This document shows positions 1 through 6,538 of a stretch of 6,738 bases of DNA, piece by piece (within the stretch, counting starts at the first letter, position 1; every line of letters starts with the position of its first letter). Origin of the DNA: an uncultured Bacillaceae bacterium (lineage in GTDB: Bacteria > Bacillota > Bacilli > Bacillales > Amphibacillaceae); assembly GCA_945639745.1 (NCBI GenBank), contig CALZEK010000078.1:1-6738 (forward strand), read 5' to 3'. The position numbers were made by a program, and so were the translations under genes. The notes beneath the pieces were generated by a model, which was given only the letters and a program-made list of their open reading frames with translations, was not told the origin of the DNA and did not search any database.

Positions 1-396
1 TCATTTTTAAAAGAAGCTGTGACAAAGTTTGCAGATCATCTAGTTGTTTCTGTCGATGCAAGAAATGGTTATGTTGCAACGGAGGGATGGACAGATACAA
101 GCGATGTTAAAGCAATTGATTTAGTAGTTGAACTTGAAATGCTTGGTGTTAAAACAATTGTGTATACGGATATTGCCAAAGACGGTATGCTTCAAGGTCC
201 TAACTTAGAGGAGCAAGCTGCGATTAATCATGCGACATCTATTAACGTTATTGCATCTGGTGGTGTTACAACACTAGAAGATATTAATAATCTAGATGAG
301 CTGAATATGTATGGTGCAATTATTGGTAAAGCACTTTATGATGGAAAACTAGATTTTAAAGCATTAATGGATGAAAGAAATGGTTCAAATGAATAA
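1..396 (+). CDS. hisA: HisA, ProFAR isomerase, C-terminal part (5' end outside window)
   Basis: HisA (phosphoribosylformimino-AICAR-phosphate ribotide isomerase, EC 5.3.1.16) performs the Amadori rearrangement of ProFAR to PRFAR in histidine biosynthesis in the cytoplasm. The frame is open from base 1, so the gene enters from the left; 131 residues are visible, roughly the second half of a (beta-alpha)8 barrel. Visible landmarks, numbered from the first in-window codon, are the catalytic-type Asp19 in VVSVDARNG, the HisA-typical W30, T56 and D61 in VYTDIAKDGMLQGPN, and the two phosphate-binding loops ASGGVTT (residues 85-91) and GAIIGKALYDG (105-115). The TAA at 394-396 lies inside the start of hisF: the genes overlap by 8 bp (ATGAATAA). 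The GTG at 19 is an internal codon, not the real start. No anomaly is seen in this part. The related barrel HisF is the only serious alternative, and it is excluded by the W30 region and by the true hisF next door. Confidence 0.95.
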   Translation, partial: SFLKEAVTKFADHLVVSVDARNGYVATEGWTDTSDVKAIDLVVELEMLGVKTIVYTDIAKDGMLQGPNLEEQAAINHATSINVIASGGVTTLEDINNLDELNMYGAIIGKALYDGKLDFKALMDERNGSNE

Positions 397-1141
397 ACAA
401 ATTATTCCTTGCCTAGATATCCGAGACGGTCGCGTTGTTAAAGGGAAAAAATTTAAAGATATTCAAGATGTTGCTGATCCAATCGCACTCGCTAAAAGCT
501 ATGAAAAACAAGGTGCCGATGTTTTATTTGTCTTAGACATTACGGGAGACGATAGACAAACATTTTTAAGTATTATTAAGTCGATCACCTCAGAGTTGTC
601 TATTCCTGTAACGGTTGGTGGTGGCATTCGTACATTAGAAGATGTTGCTGATGTCTTAGATGCAGTTCAAAAAAAACAATAAATTAAGAGAGCAGCAATA
701 AATAATAATAATTTATTAAAATTAGCTGCTGAAAAACATGGTTCAGAAAAGATTGTCCTCTCTATAGATGCAGGACGCGTTGATGAAAACACTTGGCACG
801 CTTTTACTCAAGGCGGTATAAACGATACTGGTCTTGATGTTATCGAGTGGGCCAAAAAAGGAGAATCGCTTGGCGTTGGTGAAATTTTACTTAATTCAAT
901 TGATACTGATGGTGTTAAAGATGGCTATCAAATCGAATTAAATCAAGCCGTAAGTAATGCTGTTTCTATTCCAGTTATTGCAAGTGGTGGAGCAGGTAAA
1001 CAAGAAGACTTCCAAACTCTTTTCACTCAAACAAACGTCACAAGTGCTTTAGCAGCTTCAGTCTTTCATTACAATGAAATAAATATTAAAGATTTAAAAC
1101 AAACACTTTCTAAGCAAGATATTCCAGTTAGGGGTTTTAGT
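389..1141 (+). pseudogene. hisF: HisF, imidazole glycerol phosphate synthase cyclase subunit, interrupted by in-frame TAA and lacking its own stop
   Basis: HisF, with glutaminase HisH, turns PRFAR plus ammonia into IGP and AICAR. ATG 389 is preferred over ATG 371 because it places IIPCLD four residues after Met, as is usual. Codons 1-97 give IIPCLDIRDGRVVKG with catalytic Asp10 (D11 of Thermotoga HisF) and TVGGGIRTLEDV (75-86). Codon 98 is TAA (680-682). The same frame then continues with the second half: Asp127 in VLSIDAG (D130 equivalent), [12 protein letters not shown], the phosphate loop ASGGAG and ALAASVFHY, ending IPVRGFS. The 251 codons match the family length of about 252, so nothing large is missing. 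Around the stop the usual GADKVSIN reads VQKKQ-stop-IK. No ATG, GTG or TTG lies in frame between 683 and 1141, so ordinary re-initiation of the second half is unlikely. No stop separates it from hisIE. This could be true decay, a split or fused enzyme, or a sequencing error. Identity is certain; functional state is not. Confidence 0.85.
1130..1134 (+). promoter_or_regulatory. Ribosome binding site of hisIE inside the end of hisF
   Basis: AGGGG lies 7 nt before ATG 1142, within the last codons of the HisF frame (Arg-Gly). It supports independent initiation of hisIE at 1142 even though the HisF frame runs into it without a stop. Confidence 0.6.
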
Positions 1142-1774
1142 ATGTTAGAAAACATTAAATTTGATGAGCAAGGACTTGTACCAGCTATTGTTCAAGATGC
1201 GAAGACAAATAAAGTTTTAATGCTGGCTTATATGAACAAAGAGGCTTATGAAAAAACAATAGAAACAAAAGAAACATGGTTTTATAGTCGATCGCGTAAG
1301 GAGCTTTGGCATAAAGGGGCAACTTCTGGAAATAAACAGACTGTTGTTAATATGACGCTTGATTGTGATGGTGATACACTTTTAATCAGTGTTCTTCCAC
1401 ATGGTCCTGCTTGTCATACTGGTAAAGAGTCATGCTTCTTCACACCTATTATTGAAACTAAAAAAGATTCTCACGATGTGATTCATCGTATTATTGATAC
1501 AATTGAACATCGCCGTAATTTCCCAGAAGAAGGCGCATATACCACTTACTTATTTGATGAAGGTATTGACAAAGTCCTAAAGAAAGTAGGCGAAGAAGCA
1601 AGTGAAGTTATTATTGGTGCGAAAAATAATGACCGCGATGAAATTAAATGGGAAGTTGCCGATTTAGTTTATCACACTCTTGTTCTATTGAATATGACTA
1701 ATGTTTCAATAGATGATATTAAAGATGTTTTATACGAAAGACACATTGAAAAAAAGGGCGATCTTAATGAATAA
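1142..1774 (+). CDS. hisIE: HisIE, bifunctional phosphoribosyl-AMP cyclohydrolase / phosphoribosyl-ATP pyrophosphatase
   Basis: This protein catalyses steps 2 and 3 of histidine synthesis: PR-ATP to PR-AMP (HisE, EC 3.6.1.31) and opening of the PR-AMP ring to ProFAR (HisI, EC 3.5.4.19). It has 210 residues, a normal size for the fused enzyme. Residues 1 to about 104 are the HisI domain, with the metal-binding LDCDGDTLL (D74, C75, D76, D78) and zinc-type cysteines in GPACHTG (C91) and SCFF (C98). Residues about 108-205 are the all-alpha HisE domain, with [16 protein letters not shown] (E151, E152, E155) and EVADLVYH (E171, D174). All catalytic motifs appear intact. ATG 1142 has AGGGG 7 nt upstream. 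The unusual point is that the preceding HisF frame is in phase and open right up to this Met, so part of the product could be an N-terminally extended fusion. The stop at 1772-1774 overlaps the hisC start by 8 bp. Confidence 0.95.
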   Translation: MLENIKFDEQGLVPAIVQDAKTNKVLMLAYMNKEAYEKTIETKETWFYSRSRKELWHKGATSGNKQTVVNMTLDCDGDTLLISVLPHGPACHTGKESCFFTPIIETKKDSHDVIHRIIDTIEHRRNFPEEGAYTTYLFDEGIDKVLKKVGEEASEVIIGAKNNDRDEIKWEVADLVYHTLVLLNMTNVSIDDIKDVLYERHIEKKGDLNE

Positions 1775-2822
1775 ATTTTGGACAAAGGCTGTAAGAGAAG
1801 CTAAACCATATATTCCTGGTGAACAAATCAATCAGCCTAATTTATTAAAATTAAACACAAATGAAAATCCTTACCCACCTTCACCAAATGCAATAAAAGC
1901 AATTAGCGAAGCGTCAGGAGATTCTTTACGCCTTTATCCGACACCCACAATGGATTCTTTACGTGATGCAATTGCTAATAACTTTGATTTAAAACTTGAA
2001 AATGTCTTTGTTGGTAATGGTTCAGATGAAGTTTTAGCTTTTTCATTTATGGCTTTTTTTGAGCGAGGTAGCACAATTAAATATCCAGGTATTACTTACA
2101 GTTTCTATCCAGTCTATGCTAATCTCTTTAACGTTTCAGTTGATGAAGTGTCTTTAGAGAATGACTTTACAATTAATCCTGAAAAGTTCTTTAATGCACC
2201 TGGTGGCATTATTTTTCCAAATCCGAATGCTCCAACAAGTCTTTATTTAAAACTTGAAGCCATTGAACTTATCTTACAAAATAACCCTCATAATATCGTC
2301 ATTGTTGATGAAGCTTATGTTGATTTTGCAGAAAAGAGCGCAGCAAGTTTAATTAATCAATATGATAATTTATTAGTTATTCAAACACTCTCTAAATCGA
2401 GAGCACTTGCAGGGTTACGTGTTGGGTTCGCCTTAGGTCATCCTGATTTAATCGAAGCACTGATTCGCATGAAAGATTCATTTAATTCATATCCTGTTGA
2501 TCGCTTAGCACTTGCAGGGGCTGAAGCAGCGATGTCTGATAATCAATATTTTAAAGAGATTACAAAAAGAATCATTAACACACGTGAGTGGACAATTAAA
2601 GAAATGATTGAACTTGGTTTCGATGTATTACCTAGTCAAGCTAATTTTATTTTCACAAAACATCCTAAGCATCGCGGTGAAAAATTATATCAACAATTAA
2701 AAGCTGCCAATATTTTAGTACGTCATTTTAACACCGAACCCATTAGCGAATATCTACGTATTACGATTGGAACGGACGCTGAGATGAAGCGGTTTATAAC
2801 ACACTTAAAAACTATCATTTAA
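1767..2822 (+). CDS. hisC: HisC, histidinol-phosphate aminotransferase
   Basis: This is a PLP-dependent fold-type I aminotransferase (EC 2.6.1.9) that converts imidazole acetol phosphate plus glutamate to histidinol phosphate; such enzymes often also accept aromatic amino acids. It has 351 residues, the usual length. Motifs in order are [12 protein letters not shown] (29-40), GNGSDEVL (83-90, PLP phosphate region), FPNPNAPTS (150-158, with N154), DEAYVDF (D181 for the pyridine nitrogen, Y184), [15 protein letters not shown] (Schiff-base Lys210, R218) and EYLRITIG (R331, substrate carboxylate). ATG 1767 is chosen over an upstream ATG at 1713 because it starts the typical MNKFW N-terminus, has AAGGG (1754-1758) 8 nt upstream, and couples to the hisIE stop by an 8-bp overlap. 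It is the last gene of the operon, with a terminator directly after it. No defects are visible. Confidence 0.95.
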   Translation: MNKFWTKAVREAKPYIPGEQINQPNLLKLNTNENPYPPSPNAIKAISEASGDSLRLYPTPTMDSLRDAIANNFDLKLENVFVGNGSDEVLAFSFMAFFERGSTIKYPGITYSFYPVYANLFNVSVDEVSLENDFTINPEKFFNAPGGIIFPNPNAPTSLYLKLEAIELILQNNPHNIVIVDEAYVDFAEKSAASLINQYDNLLVIQTLSKSRALAGLRVGFALGHPDLIEALIRMKDSFNSYPVDRLALAGAEAAMSDNQYFKEITKRIINTREWTIKEMIELGFDVLPSQANFIFTKHPKHRGEKLYQQLKAANILVRHFNTEPISEYLRITIGTDAEMKRFITHLKTII

Positions 2823-2823
2823 T

Positions 2824-2861
2824 AAAATAGCTTACTCTAATAATTTAGAGTAAGCTATTTT
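2824..2861. terminator. Bidirectional rho-independent terminator between hisC and the lipoprotein gene
   Basis: A perfect 17-bp inverted repeat has left arm AAAATAGCTTACTCTAA (2824-2840), loop TAAT (2841-2844) and right arm 2845-2861. On the + strand it ends in a T run (2858-2862), just after the hisC stop. On the - strand it begins two bases after the lipoprotein stop and ends in TTTT. It therefore serves both convergent units. Confidence 0.92.
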
Positions 2862-2863
2862 TA

Positions 2864-3541
2864 CTATATTTTAACATCAACCTCTGATTTTTCTTTGATT
2901 TTTTCTATATGTTTAAATAACTCTTTATTTTGTTTTTGCTTAATCATTTGGACTTCAATATTTTCCTTTACTTCATCAAATTCAGGTACTTTTTCACTTT
3001 CTTCTTTCACACGATCATATTCAGCTTTAACTTCTTCCTCTGTCACATCAACTTTTATTTTCTCATTAATATAACGATTGTTTGTTAAGTCGTTTCTAAT
3101 TTGATTTTTTAAATCTTCTTCTGTCCAATCAAATTGTTCTAACAATGAATCAATCATATCGCCCTGTTGTTCTTTTAATATATCTAACTCTTTATCTATT
3201 TCTTCTTCAGACACATTAATTCCCAATTCTTTCGTTTCTTGATTAATCAATTCTTGACCTACTAGACCATCAATTGTAATCTCTTTTACTTTATCAGTGT
3301 CTATTTCTTCATTTGGATCTGTATTAAAGTTTTCTAATTCTTTTCTTTCACGATAAGCTGGATTATAGTCTCGACCTAAAATATCAACATCATTTACAGT
3401 TGCAATCACTTCTTCTTTATCAATTAATTCTTCATCTGTAATCTCAACTGGTTGCACTTCTTGATTTTCTTCTGCTGTTTCTTTATCACCACAAGCAGAA
3501 ATGATTAATAATAAGCTTATTCCTAATAATATAGTTAGCAT
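2864..3541 (-). CDS. SurA/PrsA N-domain-like lipoprotein (putative chaperone, no PPIase domain)
   Basis: This is a probable membrane-anchored extracytoplasmic lipoprotein. Numbering from ATG 3541 gives 225 residues: a hydrophobic signal segment (2-14), lipobox I-S-A-C with lipidated Cys17, an acidic linker (20-45), then a SurA_N-like helical region starting VIATVNDVDI (46-55), where the family typically has VATVNG. GLVGQELINQETKELGINVSEEEID follows (92-116), and then VDVTEEEVKAEYD (164-176), the usual run-out of this domain. No parvulin-type PPIase domain follows; a charged C-terminal helix with PEFDEVKENIEVQ ends the protein. A role in folding or quality control of secreted proteins is inferred from the family only. 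The start is doubtful: from ATG 3541 the signal peptide has no basic residue, and the only good SD (AGGAG 3565-3569) is 23 nt away. An ATT at 3556 would sit 8 nt from that SD and add LNKR. It is probably transcribed on its own; no convincing promoter boxes were found in 3573-3652. Confidence 0.75.
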   Translation of the reverse strand: MLTILLGISLLLIISACGDKETAEENQEVQPVEITDEELIDKEEVIATVNDVDILGRDYNPAYRERKELENFNTDPNEEIDTDKVKEITIDGLVGQELINQETKELGINVSEEEIDKELDILKEQQGDMIDSLLEQFDWTEEDLKNQIRNDLTNNRYINEKIKVDVTEEEVKAEYDRVKEESEKVPEFDEVKENIEVQMIKQKQNKELFKHIEKIKEKSEVDVKI

Positions 3542-3564
3542 GCGTTTGTTTAAAATAATAATCT

Positions 3565-3569
3565 CTCCT
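3565..3569 (-). promoter_or_regulatory. Ribosome binding site of the lipoprotein gene, far from the first ATG
   Basis: AGGAG on the - strand, 23 nt before ATG 3541 and 8 nt before an in-frame ATT at 3556-3554. No ATG, GTG or TTG lies in frame between them. The spacing points to a non-standard start, or to a changed base in the start codon. Confidence 0.55.
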
Positions 3570-3652
3570 TTACTCTTCTCTCTTATTCAAACATAAGTAA
3601 TGCTCGTTTATCAAGTTTTTAAGTTAGGTAAATCTGTGTAATTCAATAAAAT

Positions 3653-3684
3653 AAAAAGCTGTGATATAATCATCACAGCTTTTT
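3653..3684 (-). terminator. Rho-independent terminator after the APC permease gene
   Basis: A 13-bp perfect stem, arms AAAAAGCTGTGAT (3653-3665) and its complement (3672-3684), encloses a 6-nt loop. Read on the - strand it starts 7 bases after the permease stop and ends in TTTTT. It also has a T run on the + strand, but no + strand gene leads into it. It separates the permease from the lipoprotein gene downstream. Confidence 0.85.
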
Positions 3685-3691
3685 TCTTAAA

Positions 3692-5104
3692 CTATTCATC
3701 TCTAAAAATCCGTTCAATTTCACCATTCATATATCTATCTGATTCATCTTTTCCGAATTTATTGATTGACGTTGTGTAGAATATAAATCCTAAAACAATC
3801 CAGACTAAAATAATTACCCATTCTGGCATACTAAGTGCAGAAGGCATTCCTGGCATGTATAAAATCATAACACCAATCGACATAATTAATGCAATAATTC
3901 CTATCGTACTACCACCTTTAAGATAAAAAGGTCTTGCCATATTCGGATCTGTTTTTCTTAAAATTAAGAATGAGGCTGCAACCATTAACCAAGCTACAAC
4001 TAATGATAAACCACCGGCATCTACCAGCCAAACAAGTGCTGGACGACCGAATAAAGGAGCAAGTGTTGTTAATCCCGCGATAAGTAAAATAGCTTTATAT
4101 GGAGTATTATATTTAGGGTGTAATTCTCCTAATGCTTTTGGCAACATTCCTGCTCTTGCTAATGCATAAATAGCACGACTTCCACCTACATAGAAGCCAA
4201 TCCAACTCGTTAAAATTCCACCTACTCCACCTAAGACTAAAATATTACCCATCATTTTGCTATCACCAAATGCTTTAGCCATCGCATCTGCTGTCACTAA
4301 ATTTGATTCATTAATTTCACTTGGTGATAAAATACGTGAAACACCAAATATAATCGCAATATACCAAACAACTGCTAAAACAACAGAGAATACTAATAGT
4401 TGACCAATTCTTTTCCTTGGTAAATTAATCTCTTCTGCTGCTTGCGGAATAACATCAAATCCAACAAACATAAACGGTGTCATTAATAATACAACTAATA
4501 TTCCCGTACTTCCTTTTTCAATAAACGGTTTCATATTTTCAACATTACCTGCAATTGAACTTCCAGTAATTAATAAAATTCCTGCGACAATGATTAATGC
4601 CGTTAAAATAAAGGTTAAAAAACTTGCTAATTTAATTCCACGATAGTTTACTGCCGCTATAAAAATCGATCCCAACATACCAACAGCTACCCATGTAAAA
4701 TTAACATCCCATCCCGCAATTGTATACATATATCCCGTACTATAACTTGGTACAATATACTCAAAAACTGTTGGTAAAGCTACCGCTTCAAACGCTACAA
4801 CAGATATGTATCCCAATACAATTGCCCATGTTGTAATAAAGGAAGGTAATCGTCCCATCGCTTTATAAGCATAAAACATTTCTCCACCAGCTAATGGAAT
4901 CGCCGAAGCTAATTCAGCATAAGTTAAACCTACTACTGTTACCATCGTTCCACCAATAACAAAGGCTATAATTGCACCTAGAGACCCTGCTTCGGTAATC
5001 CAGAGGCCAGCTGTAACAACCCAACCCCAACCAATCATTGCACCAAAAGCAAGTGCAAGTGTATCTTTATTTCCTAGTACTTTTATTAATTTTTGATCTT
5101 CCAT
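3692..5104 (-). CDS. APC-superfamily amino acid permease, 12 TM
   Basis: This is an integral membrane secondary transporter of the APC (amino acid-polyamine-organocation) superfamily, probably a proton or cation symporter. Start ATG 5104 (470 aa) is chosen over TTG 5125 because AGGAG (5115-5119) lies 10 nt before the ATG and inside the longer version. About 12 hydrophobic segments fall near residues 15-35, 40-66, 87-115, 136-153, 157-182, 200-222, 234-257, 285-312, 336-352, 356-383, 399-420 and 427-446. The broken first helix carries GAMIGWGW (21-28), corresponding to the substrate-binding G-x-G turn of the family, and TM6 carries FVGFDVIPQAAEE (213-225), the usual GFE/GFD position followed by a conserved EE. 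TYAELASAIPLAGGEM (61-76) is also typical. The substrate cannot be read from sequence. The gene lies 70 bp downstream of the acyl-CoA dehydrogenase on the same strand with no hairpin between, suggesting one transcript and a shared catabolic role. Confidence 0.88.
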   Translation of the reverse strand: MEDQKLIKVLGNKDTLALAFGAMIGWGWVVTAGLWITEAGSLGAIIAFVIGGTMVTVVGLTYAELASAIPLAGGEMFYAYKAMGRLPSFITTWAIVLGYISVVAFEAVALPTVFEYIVPSYSTGYMYTIAGWDVNFTWVAVGMLGSIFIAAVNYRGIKLASFLTFILTALIIVAGILLITGSSIAGNVENMKPFIEKGSTGILVVLLMTPFMFVGFDVIPQAAEEINLPRKRIGQLLVFSVVLAVVWYIAIIFGVSRILSPSEINESNLVTADAMAKAFGDSKMMGNILVLGGVGGILTSWIGFYVGGSRAIYALARAGMLPKALGELHPKYNTPYKAILLIAGLTTLAPLFGRPALVWLVDAGGLSLVVAWLMVAASFLILRKTDPNMARPFYLKGGSTIGIIALIMSIGVMILYMPGMPSALSMPEWVIILVWIVLGFIFYTTSINKFGKDESDRYMNGEIERIFRDE

Positions 5105-5114
5105 AATGATATCG

Positions 5115-5119
5115 CTCCT
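5115..5119 (-). promoter_or_regulatory. Ribosome binding site that fixes the permease start at 5104
   Basis: AGGAG on the - strand with 10 nt to ATG 5104. Because it lies inside the TTG-5125 version of the ORF, it argues against that longer start. Confidence 0.65.
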
Positions 5120-5174
5120 CTTCAATTTAAAGCTTATTCCTTCAGTTTATTTTAGATACTCTTTTTATAGATTG

Positions 5175-6374
5175 CTAGATTTGTTTATTATCCCATTTAG
5201 GTAACATTTTAGTTAATTCTTTGTCAGCACGTTTACCTAAAACGTATTCTGCTTGCATAATGGTATGTATTTCACGTGTTCCTTCATAAATAACTGGTGC
5301 TTTTGAATTACGTAAATAACGCTCGACAGGATACTCATCAGAATAACCATTTGCACCATGAATCTGCACAGCATCATCAGCAGCTTGATTCGCGAAGTTA
5401 CAAGCTTGCCATTTTGCAAGTGATGTTTCTCTTGTATTACGTTTACCTTGATTTTTAAGTTCTCCAGCTCGATAAACGAGGAGTTTACTCATTTGATATC
5501 CCGCTTCCATATTCGCAATCATCTGCTGAACAAGTTGGTGCTCACCAATCGGTTTACCAAATGTTTCTCTCATTTTAGCGTAACTAACACTGGCTTCCAT
5601 ACATGCCATAATTTGACCCACCGCACCGGCAGCTACAGTAAAACGTCCATTGTCTAAGGAGGCCATCGCGATCTTAAATCCTTCGCCTTCTTGACCTAAT
5701 AAGTTTTCAATTGGTACTTTGACATCTTCAAAAAATAATTCTCCTGTATTTCCTGCTCTAATCCCTAATTTTCCTTTTGTAGCAACAGAGGAAAAACCTT
5801 CCCACTCTCGTTCAACGATAAATGCTGAAATTGATTTATGTTTATATTTTTTATCTCCAGTATATGCAAACACCAAAAAGTGATCAGCAATATCACATAA
5901 GGATATCCACGCTTTTTGACCATTTAAAATATAATGATCGCCATTTTTAACTGCCCTCGTTTCTAATGCAGCTACATCAGAACCAGCAGCAGGTTCTGTT
6001 AAGCCAAATGCTCCAATTTTCTCTCCTTTAGCTTGAGGCTTTAAATATTTTTCTTTTTGAGCTTCATTACCCCATTGCAAAAGAGACAAGCTATTTAATC
6101 CAATATGTACTGAAACAGCCGTTCTAAAAGCTGTATCCCCTCGTTCTAATTCTTCACACACAATAGCAAGTGAATTATAATCCATTCCACTGCCACCATA
6201 TTTTTCAGGGATACAAACGCCCATCAATCCTAAGTCTGTTAATTTTTGATAAATAGTTGGATCAGCTTCCCCATCTCGGTCCCACTTAGCGATATGAGGT
6301 ATGATTTCTTTATCAACAAAACTTCTCACCGAACTTCTCAACATATTTTGTTCTTCTGAATGTGAAAAATTCAT
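5175..6374 (-). CDS. Acyl-CoA dehydrogenase, glutaryl-CoA dehydrogenase-like
   Basis: This is a cytoplasmic FAD flavoprotein that oxidises an acyl-CoA to its 2,3-enoyl form and passes electrons to ETF. ATG 6374 (399 aa) is preferred to GTG 6383 because AGGTGG (6380-6385) precedes it by 5 nt and MNFSHSEEQ is a typical family N-terminus. In order there are the N-terminal helical domain; FGLTEPAAGSD (123-133) and KAWIS (154-158) for FAD/substrate; the middle beta domain; YAKMRETFGKPIGEHQ (265-280); QIHGANGYSDEYPVER (337-352); and VIYEGTREIH (361-370) with Glu364 as catalytic base in the short-chain/glutaryl-CoA position. ERGDTAFRTAVSV (77-89) places E77, R84 and S88 where human glutaryl-CoA dehydrogenase has Glu87, Arg94 and Ser98, residues that handle the distal carboxylate; butyryl-CoA dehydrogenases have Ser and Gly at the first two. 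A dicarboxylyl-type or related substrate is inferred. Staphylococcal FadD-type enzymes are an alternative label. It is probably first in an operon with the permease. Confidence 0.9.
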   Translation of the reverse strand: MNFSHSEEQNMLRSSVRSFVDKEIIPHIAKWDRDGEADPTIYQKLTDLGLMGVCIPEKYGGSGMDYNSLAIVCEELERGDTAFRTAVSVHIGLNSLSLLQWGNEAQKEKYLKPQAKGEKIGAFGLTEPAAGSDVAALETRAVKNGDHYILNGQKAWISLCDIADHFLVFAYTGDKKYKHKSISAFIVEREWEGFSSVATKGKLGIRAGNTGELFFEDVKVPIENLLGQEGEGFKIAMASLDNGRFTVAAGAVGQIMACMEASVSYAKMRETFGKPIGEHQLVQQMIANMEAGYQMSKLLVYRAGELKNQGKRNTRETSLAKWQACNFANQAADDAVQIHGANGYSDEYPVERYLRNSKAPVIYEGTREIHTIMQAEYVLGKRADKELTKMLPKWDNKQI

Positions 6375-6379
6375 AATAT

Positions 6380-6385
6380 CCACCT
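6380..6385 (-). promoter_or_regulatory. Ribosome binding site that fixes the acyl-CoA dehydrogenase start
   Basis: AGGTGG on the - strand, 5 nt before ATG 6374. It overlaps the alternative GTG start at 6383, which therefore looks less likely. Confidence 0.6.
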
Positions 6386-6425
6386 ATCCTCTGTTTTTAT
6401 GAATTGAATGAATCAAATACAGCAA

Positions 6426-6455
6426 ATTATTTTTATTAACTTATGATTAATGCAA
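6426..6455 (-). promoter_or_regulatory. Possible sigma-A type promoter for the dehydrogenase-permease unit
   Basis: On the - strand, TTGCAT (6455-6450) and AATAAT (6431-6426) are separated by 18 nt, with the -10 box about 50 bases before ATG 6374. The region 6386-6538 is very AT-rich, so chance matches are expected. No catabolite-responsive (cre) element was found in it. Confidence 0.3.
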
Positions 6456-6538
6456 ATATATTATTAAGCAGAAAATTAAGACTCATGTTAATAATACAAA
6501 AATTCTGAATAACTTTAACTAGTGACTTCACAAGGCGA

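Noticed and set aside
669..677. Programmed frameshift or transcriptional slippage at the A8 tract in hisF
   Set aside because: The N- and C-terminal halves are in the same frame, and both other frames also stop within about 25 bases, so one slip cannot yield full-length HisF.
3573..3652. TTGATA and TTGAAT as -35 boxes for the lipoprotein gene
   Set aside because: No -10 box with more than about half the consensus was found at 16-19 nt spacing from either.
5237..5419. 60-codon open frame on the - strand
   Set aside because: It is an alternate frame inside the C-terminal catalytic part of the dehydrogenase; the protein is low-complexity and unrecognisable.
5448..5657. 69-codon open frame on the + strand
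   Set aside because: It lies entirely antisense to the well-supported acyl-CoA dehydrogenase, has no good ribosome binding site and shows no family motif.
6435..6451. Inverted repeat ATTAA-7nt-TTAAT in the dehydrogenase upstream region
   Set aside because: Five-base AT-only arms are expected by chance in such AT-rich sequence.
6522..6531. Short palindrome GTGA-CT-TCAC between the MBL-like gene and the dehydrogenase
   Set aside because: Only 4-bp arms, single copy, and far from the likely promoter; too weak to call an operator.
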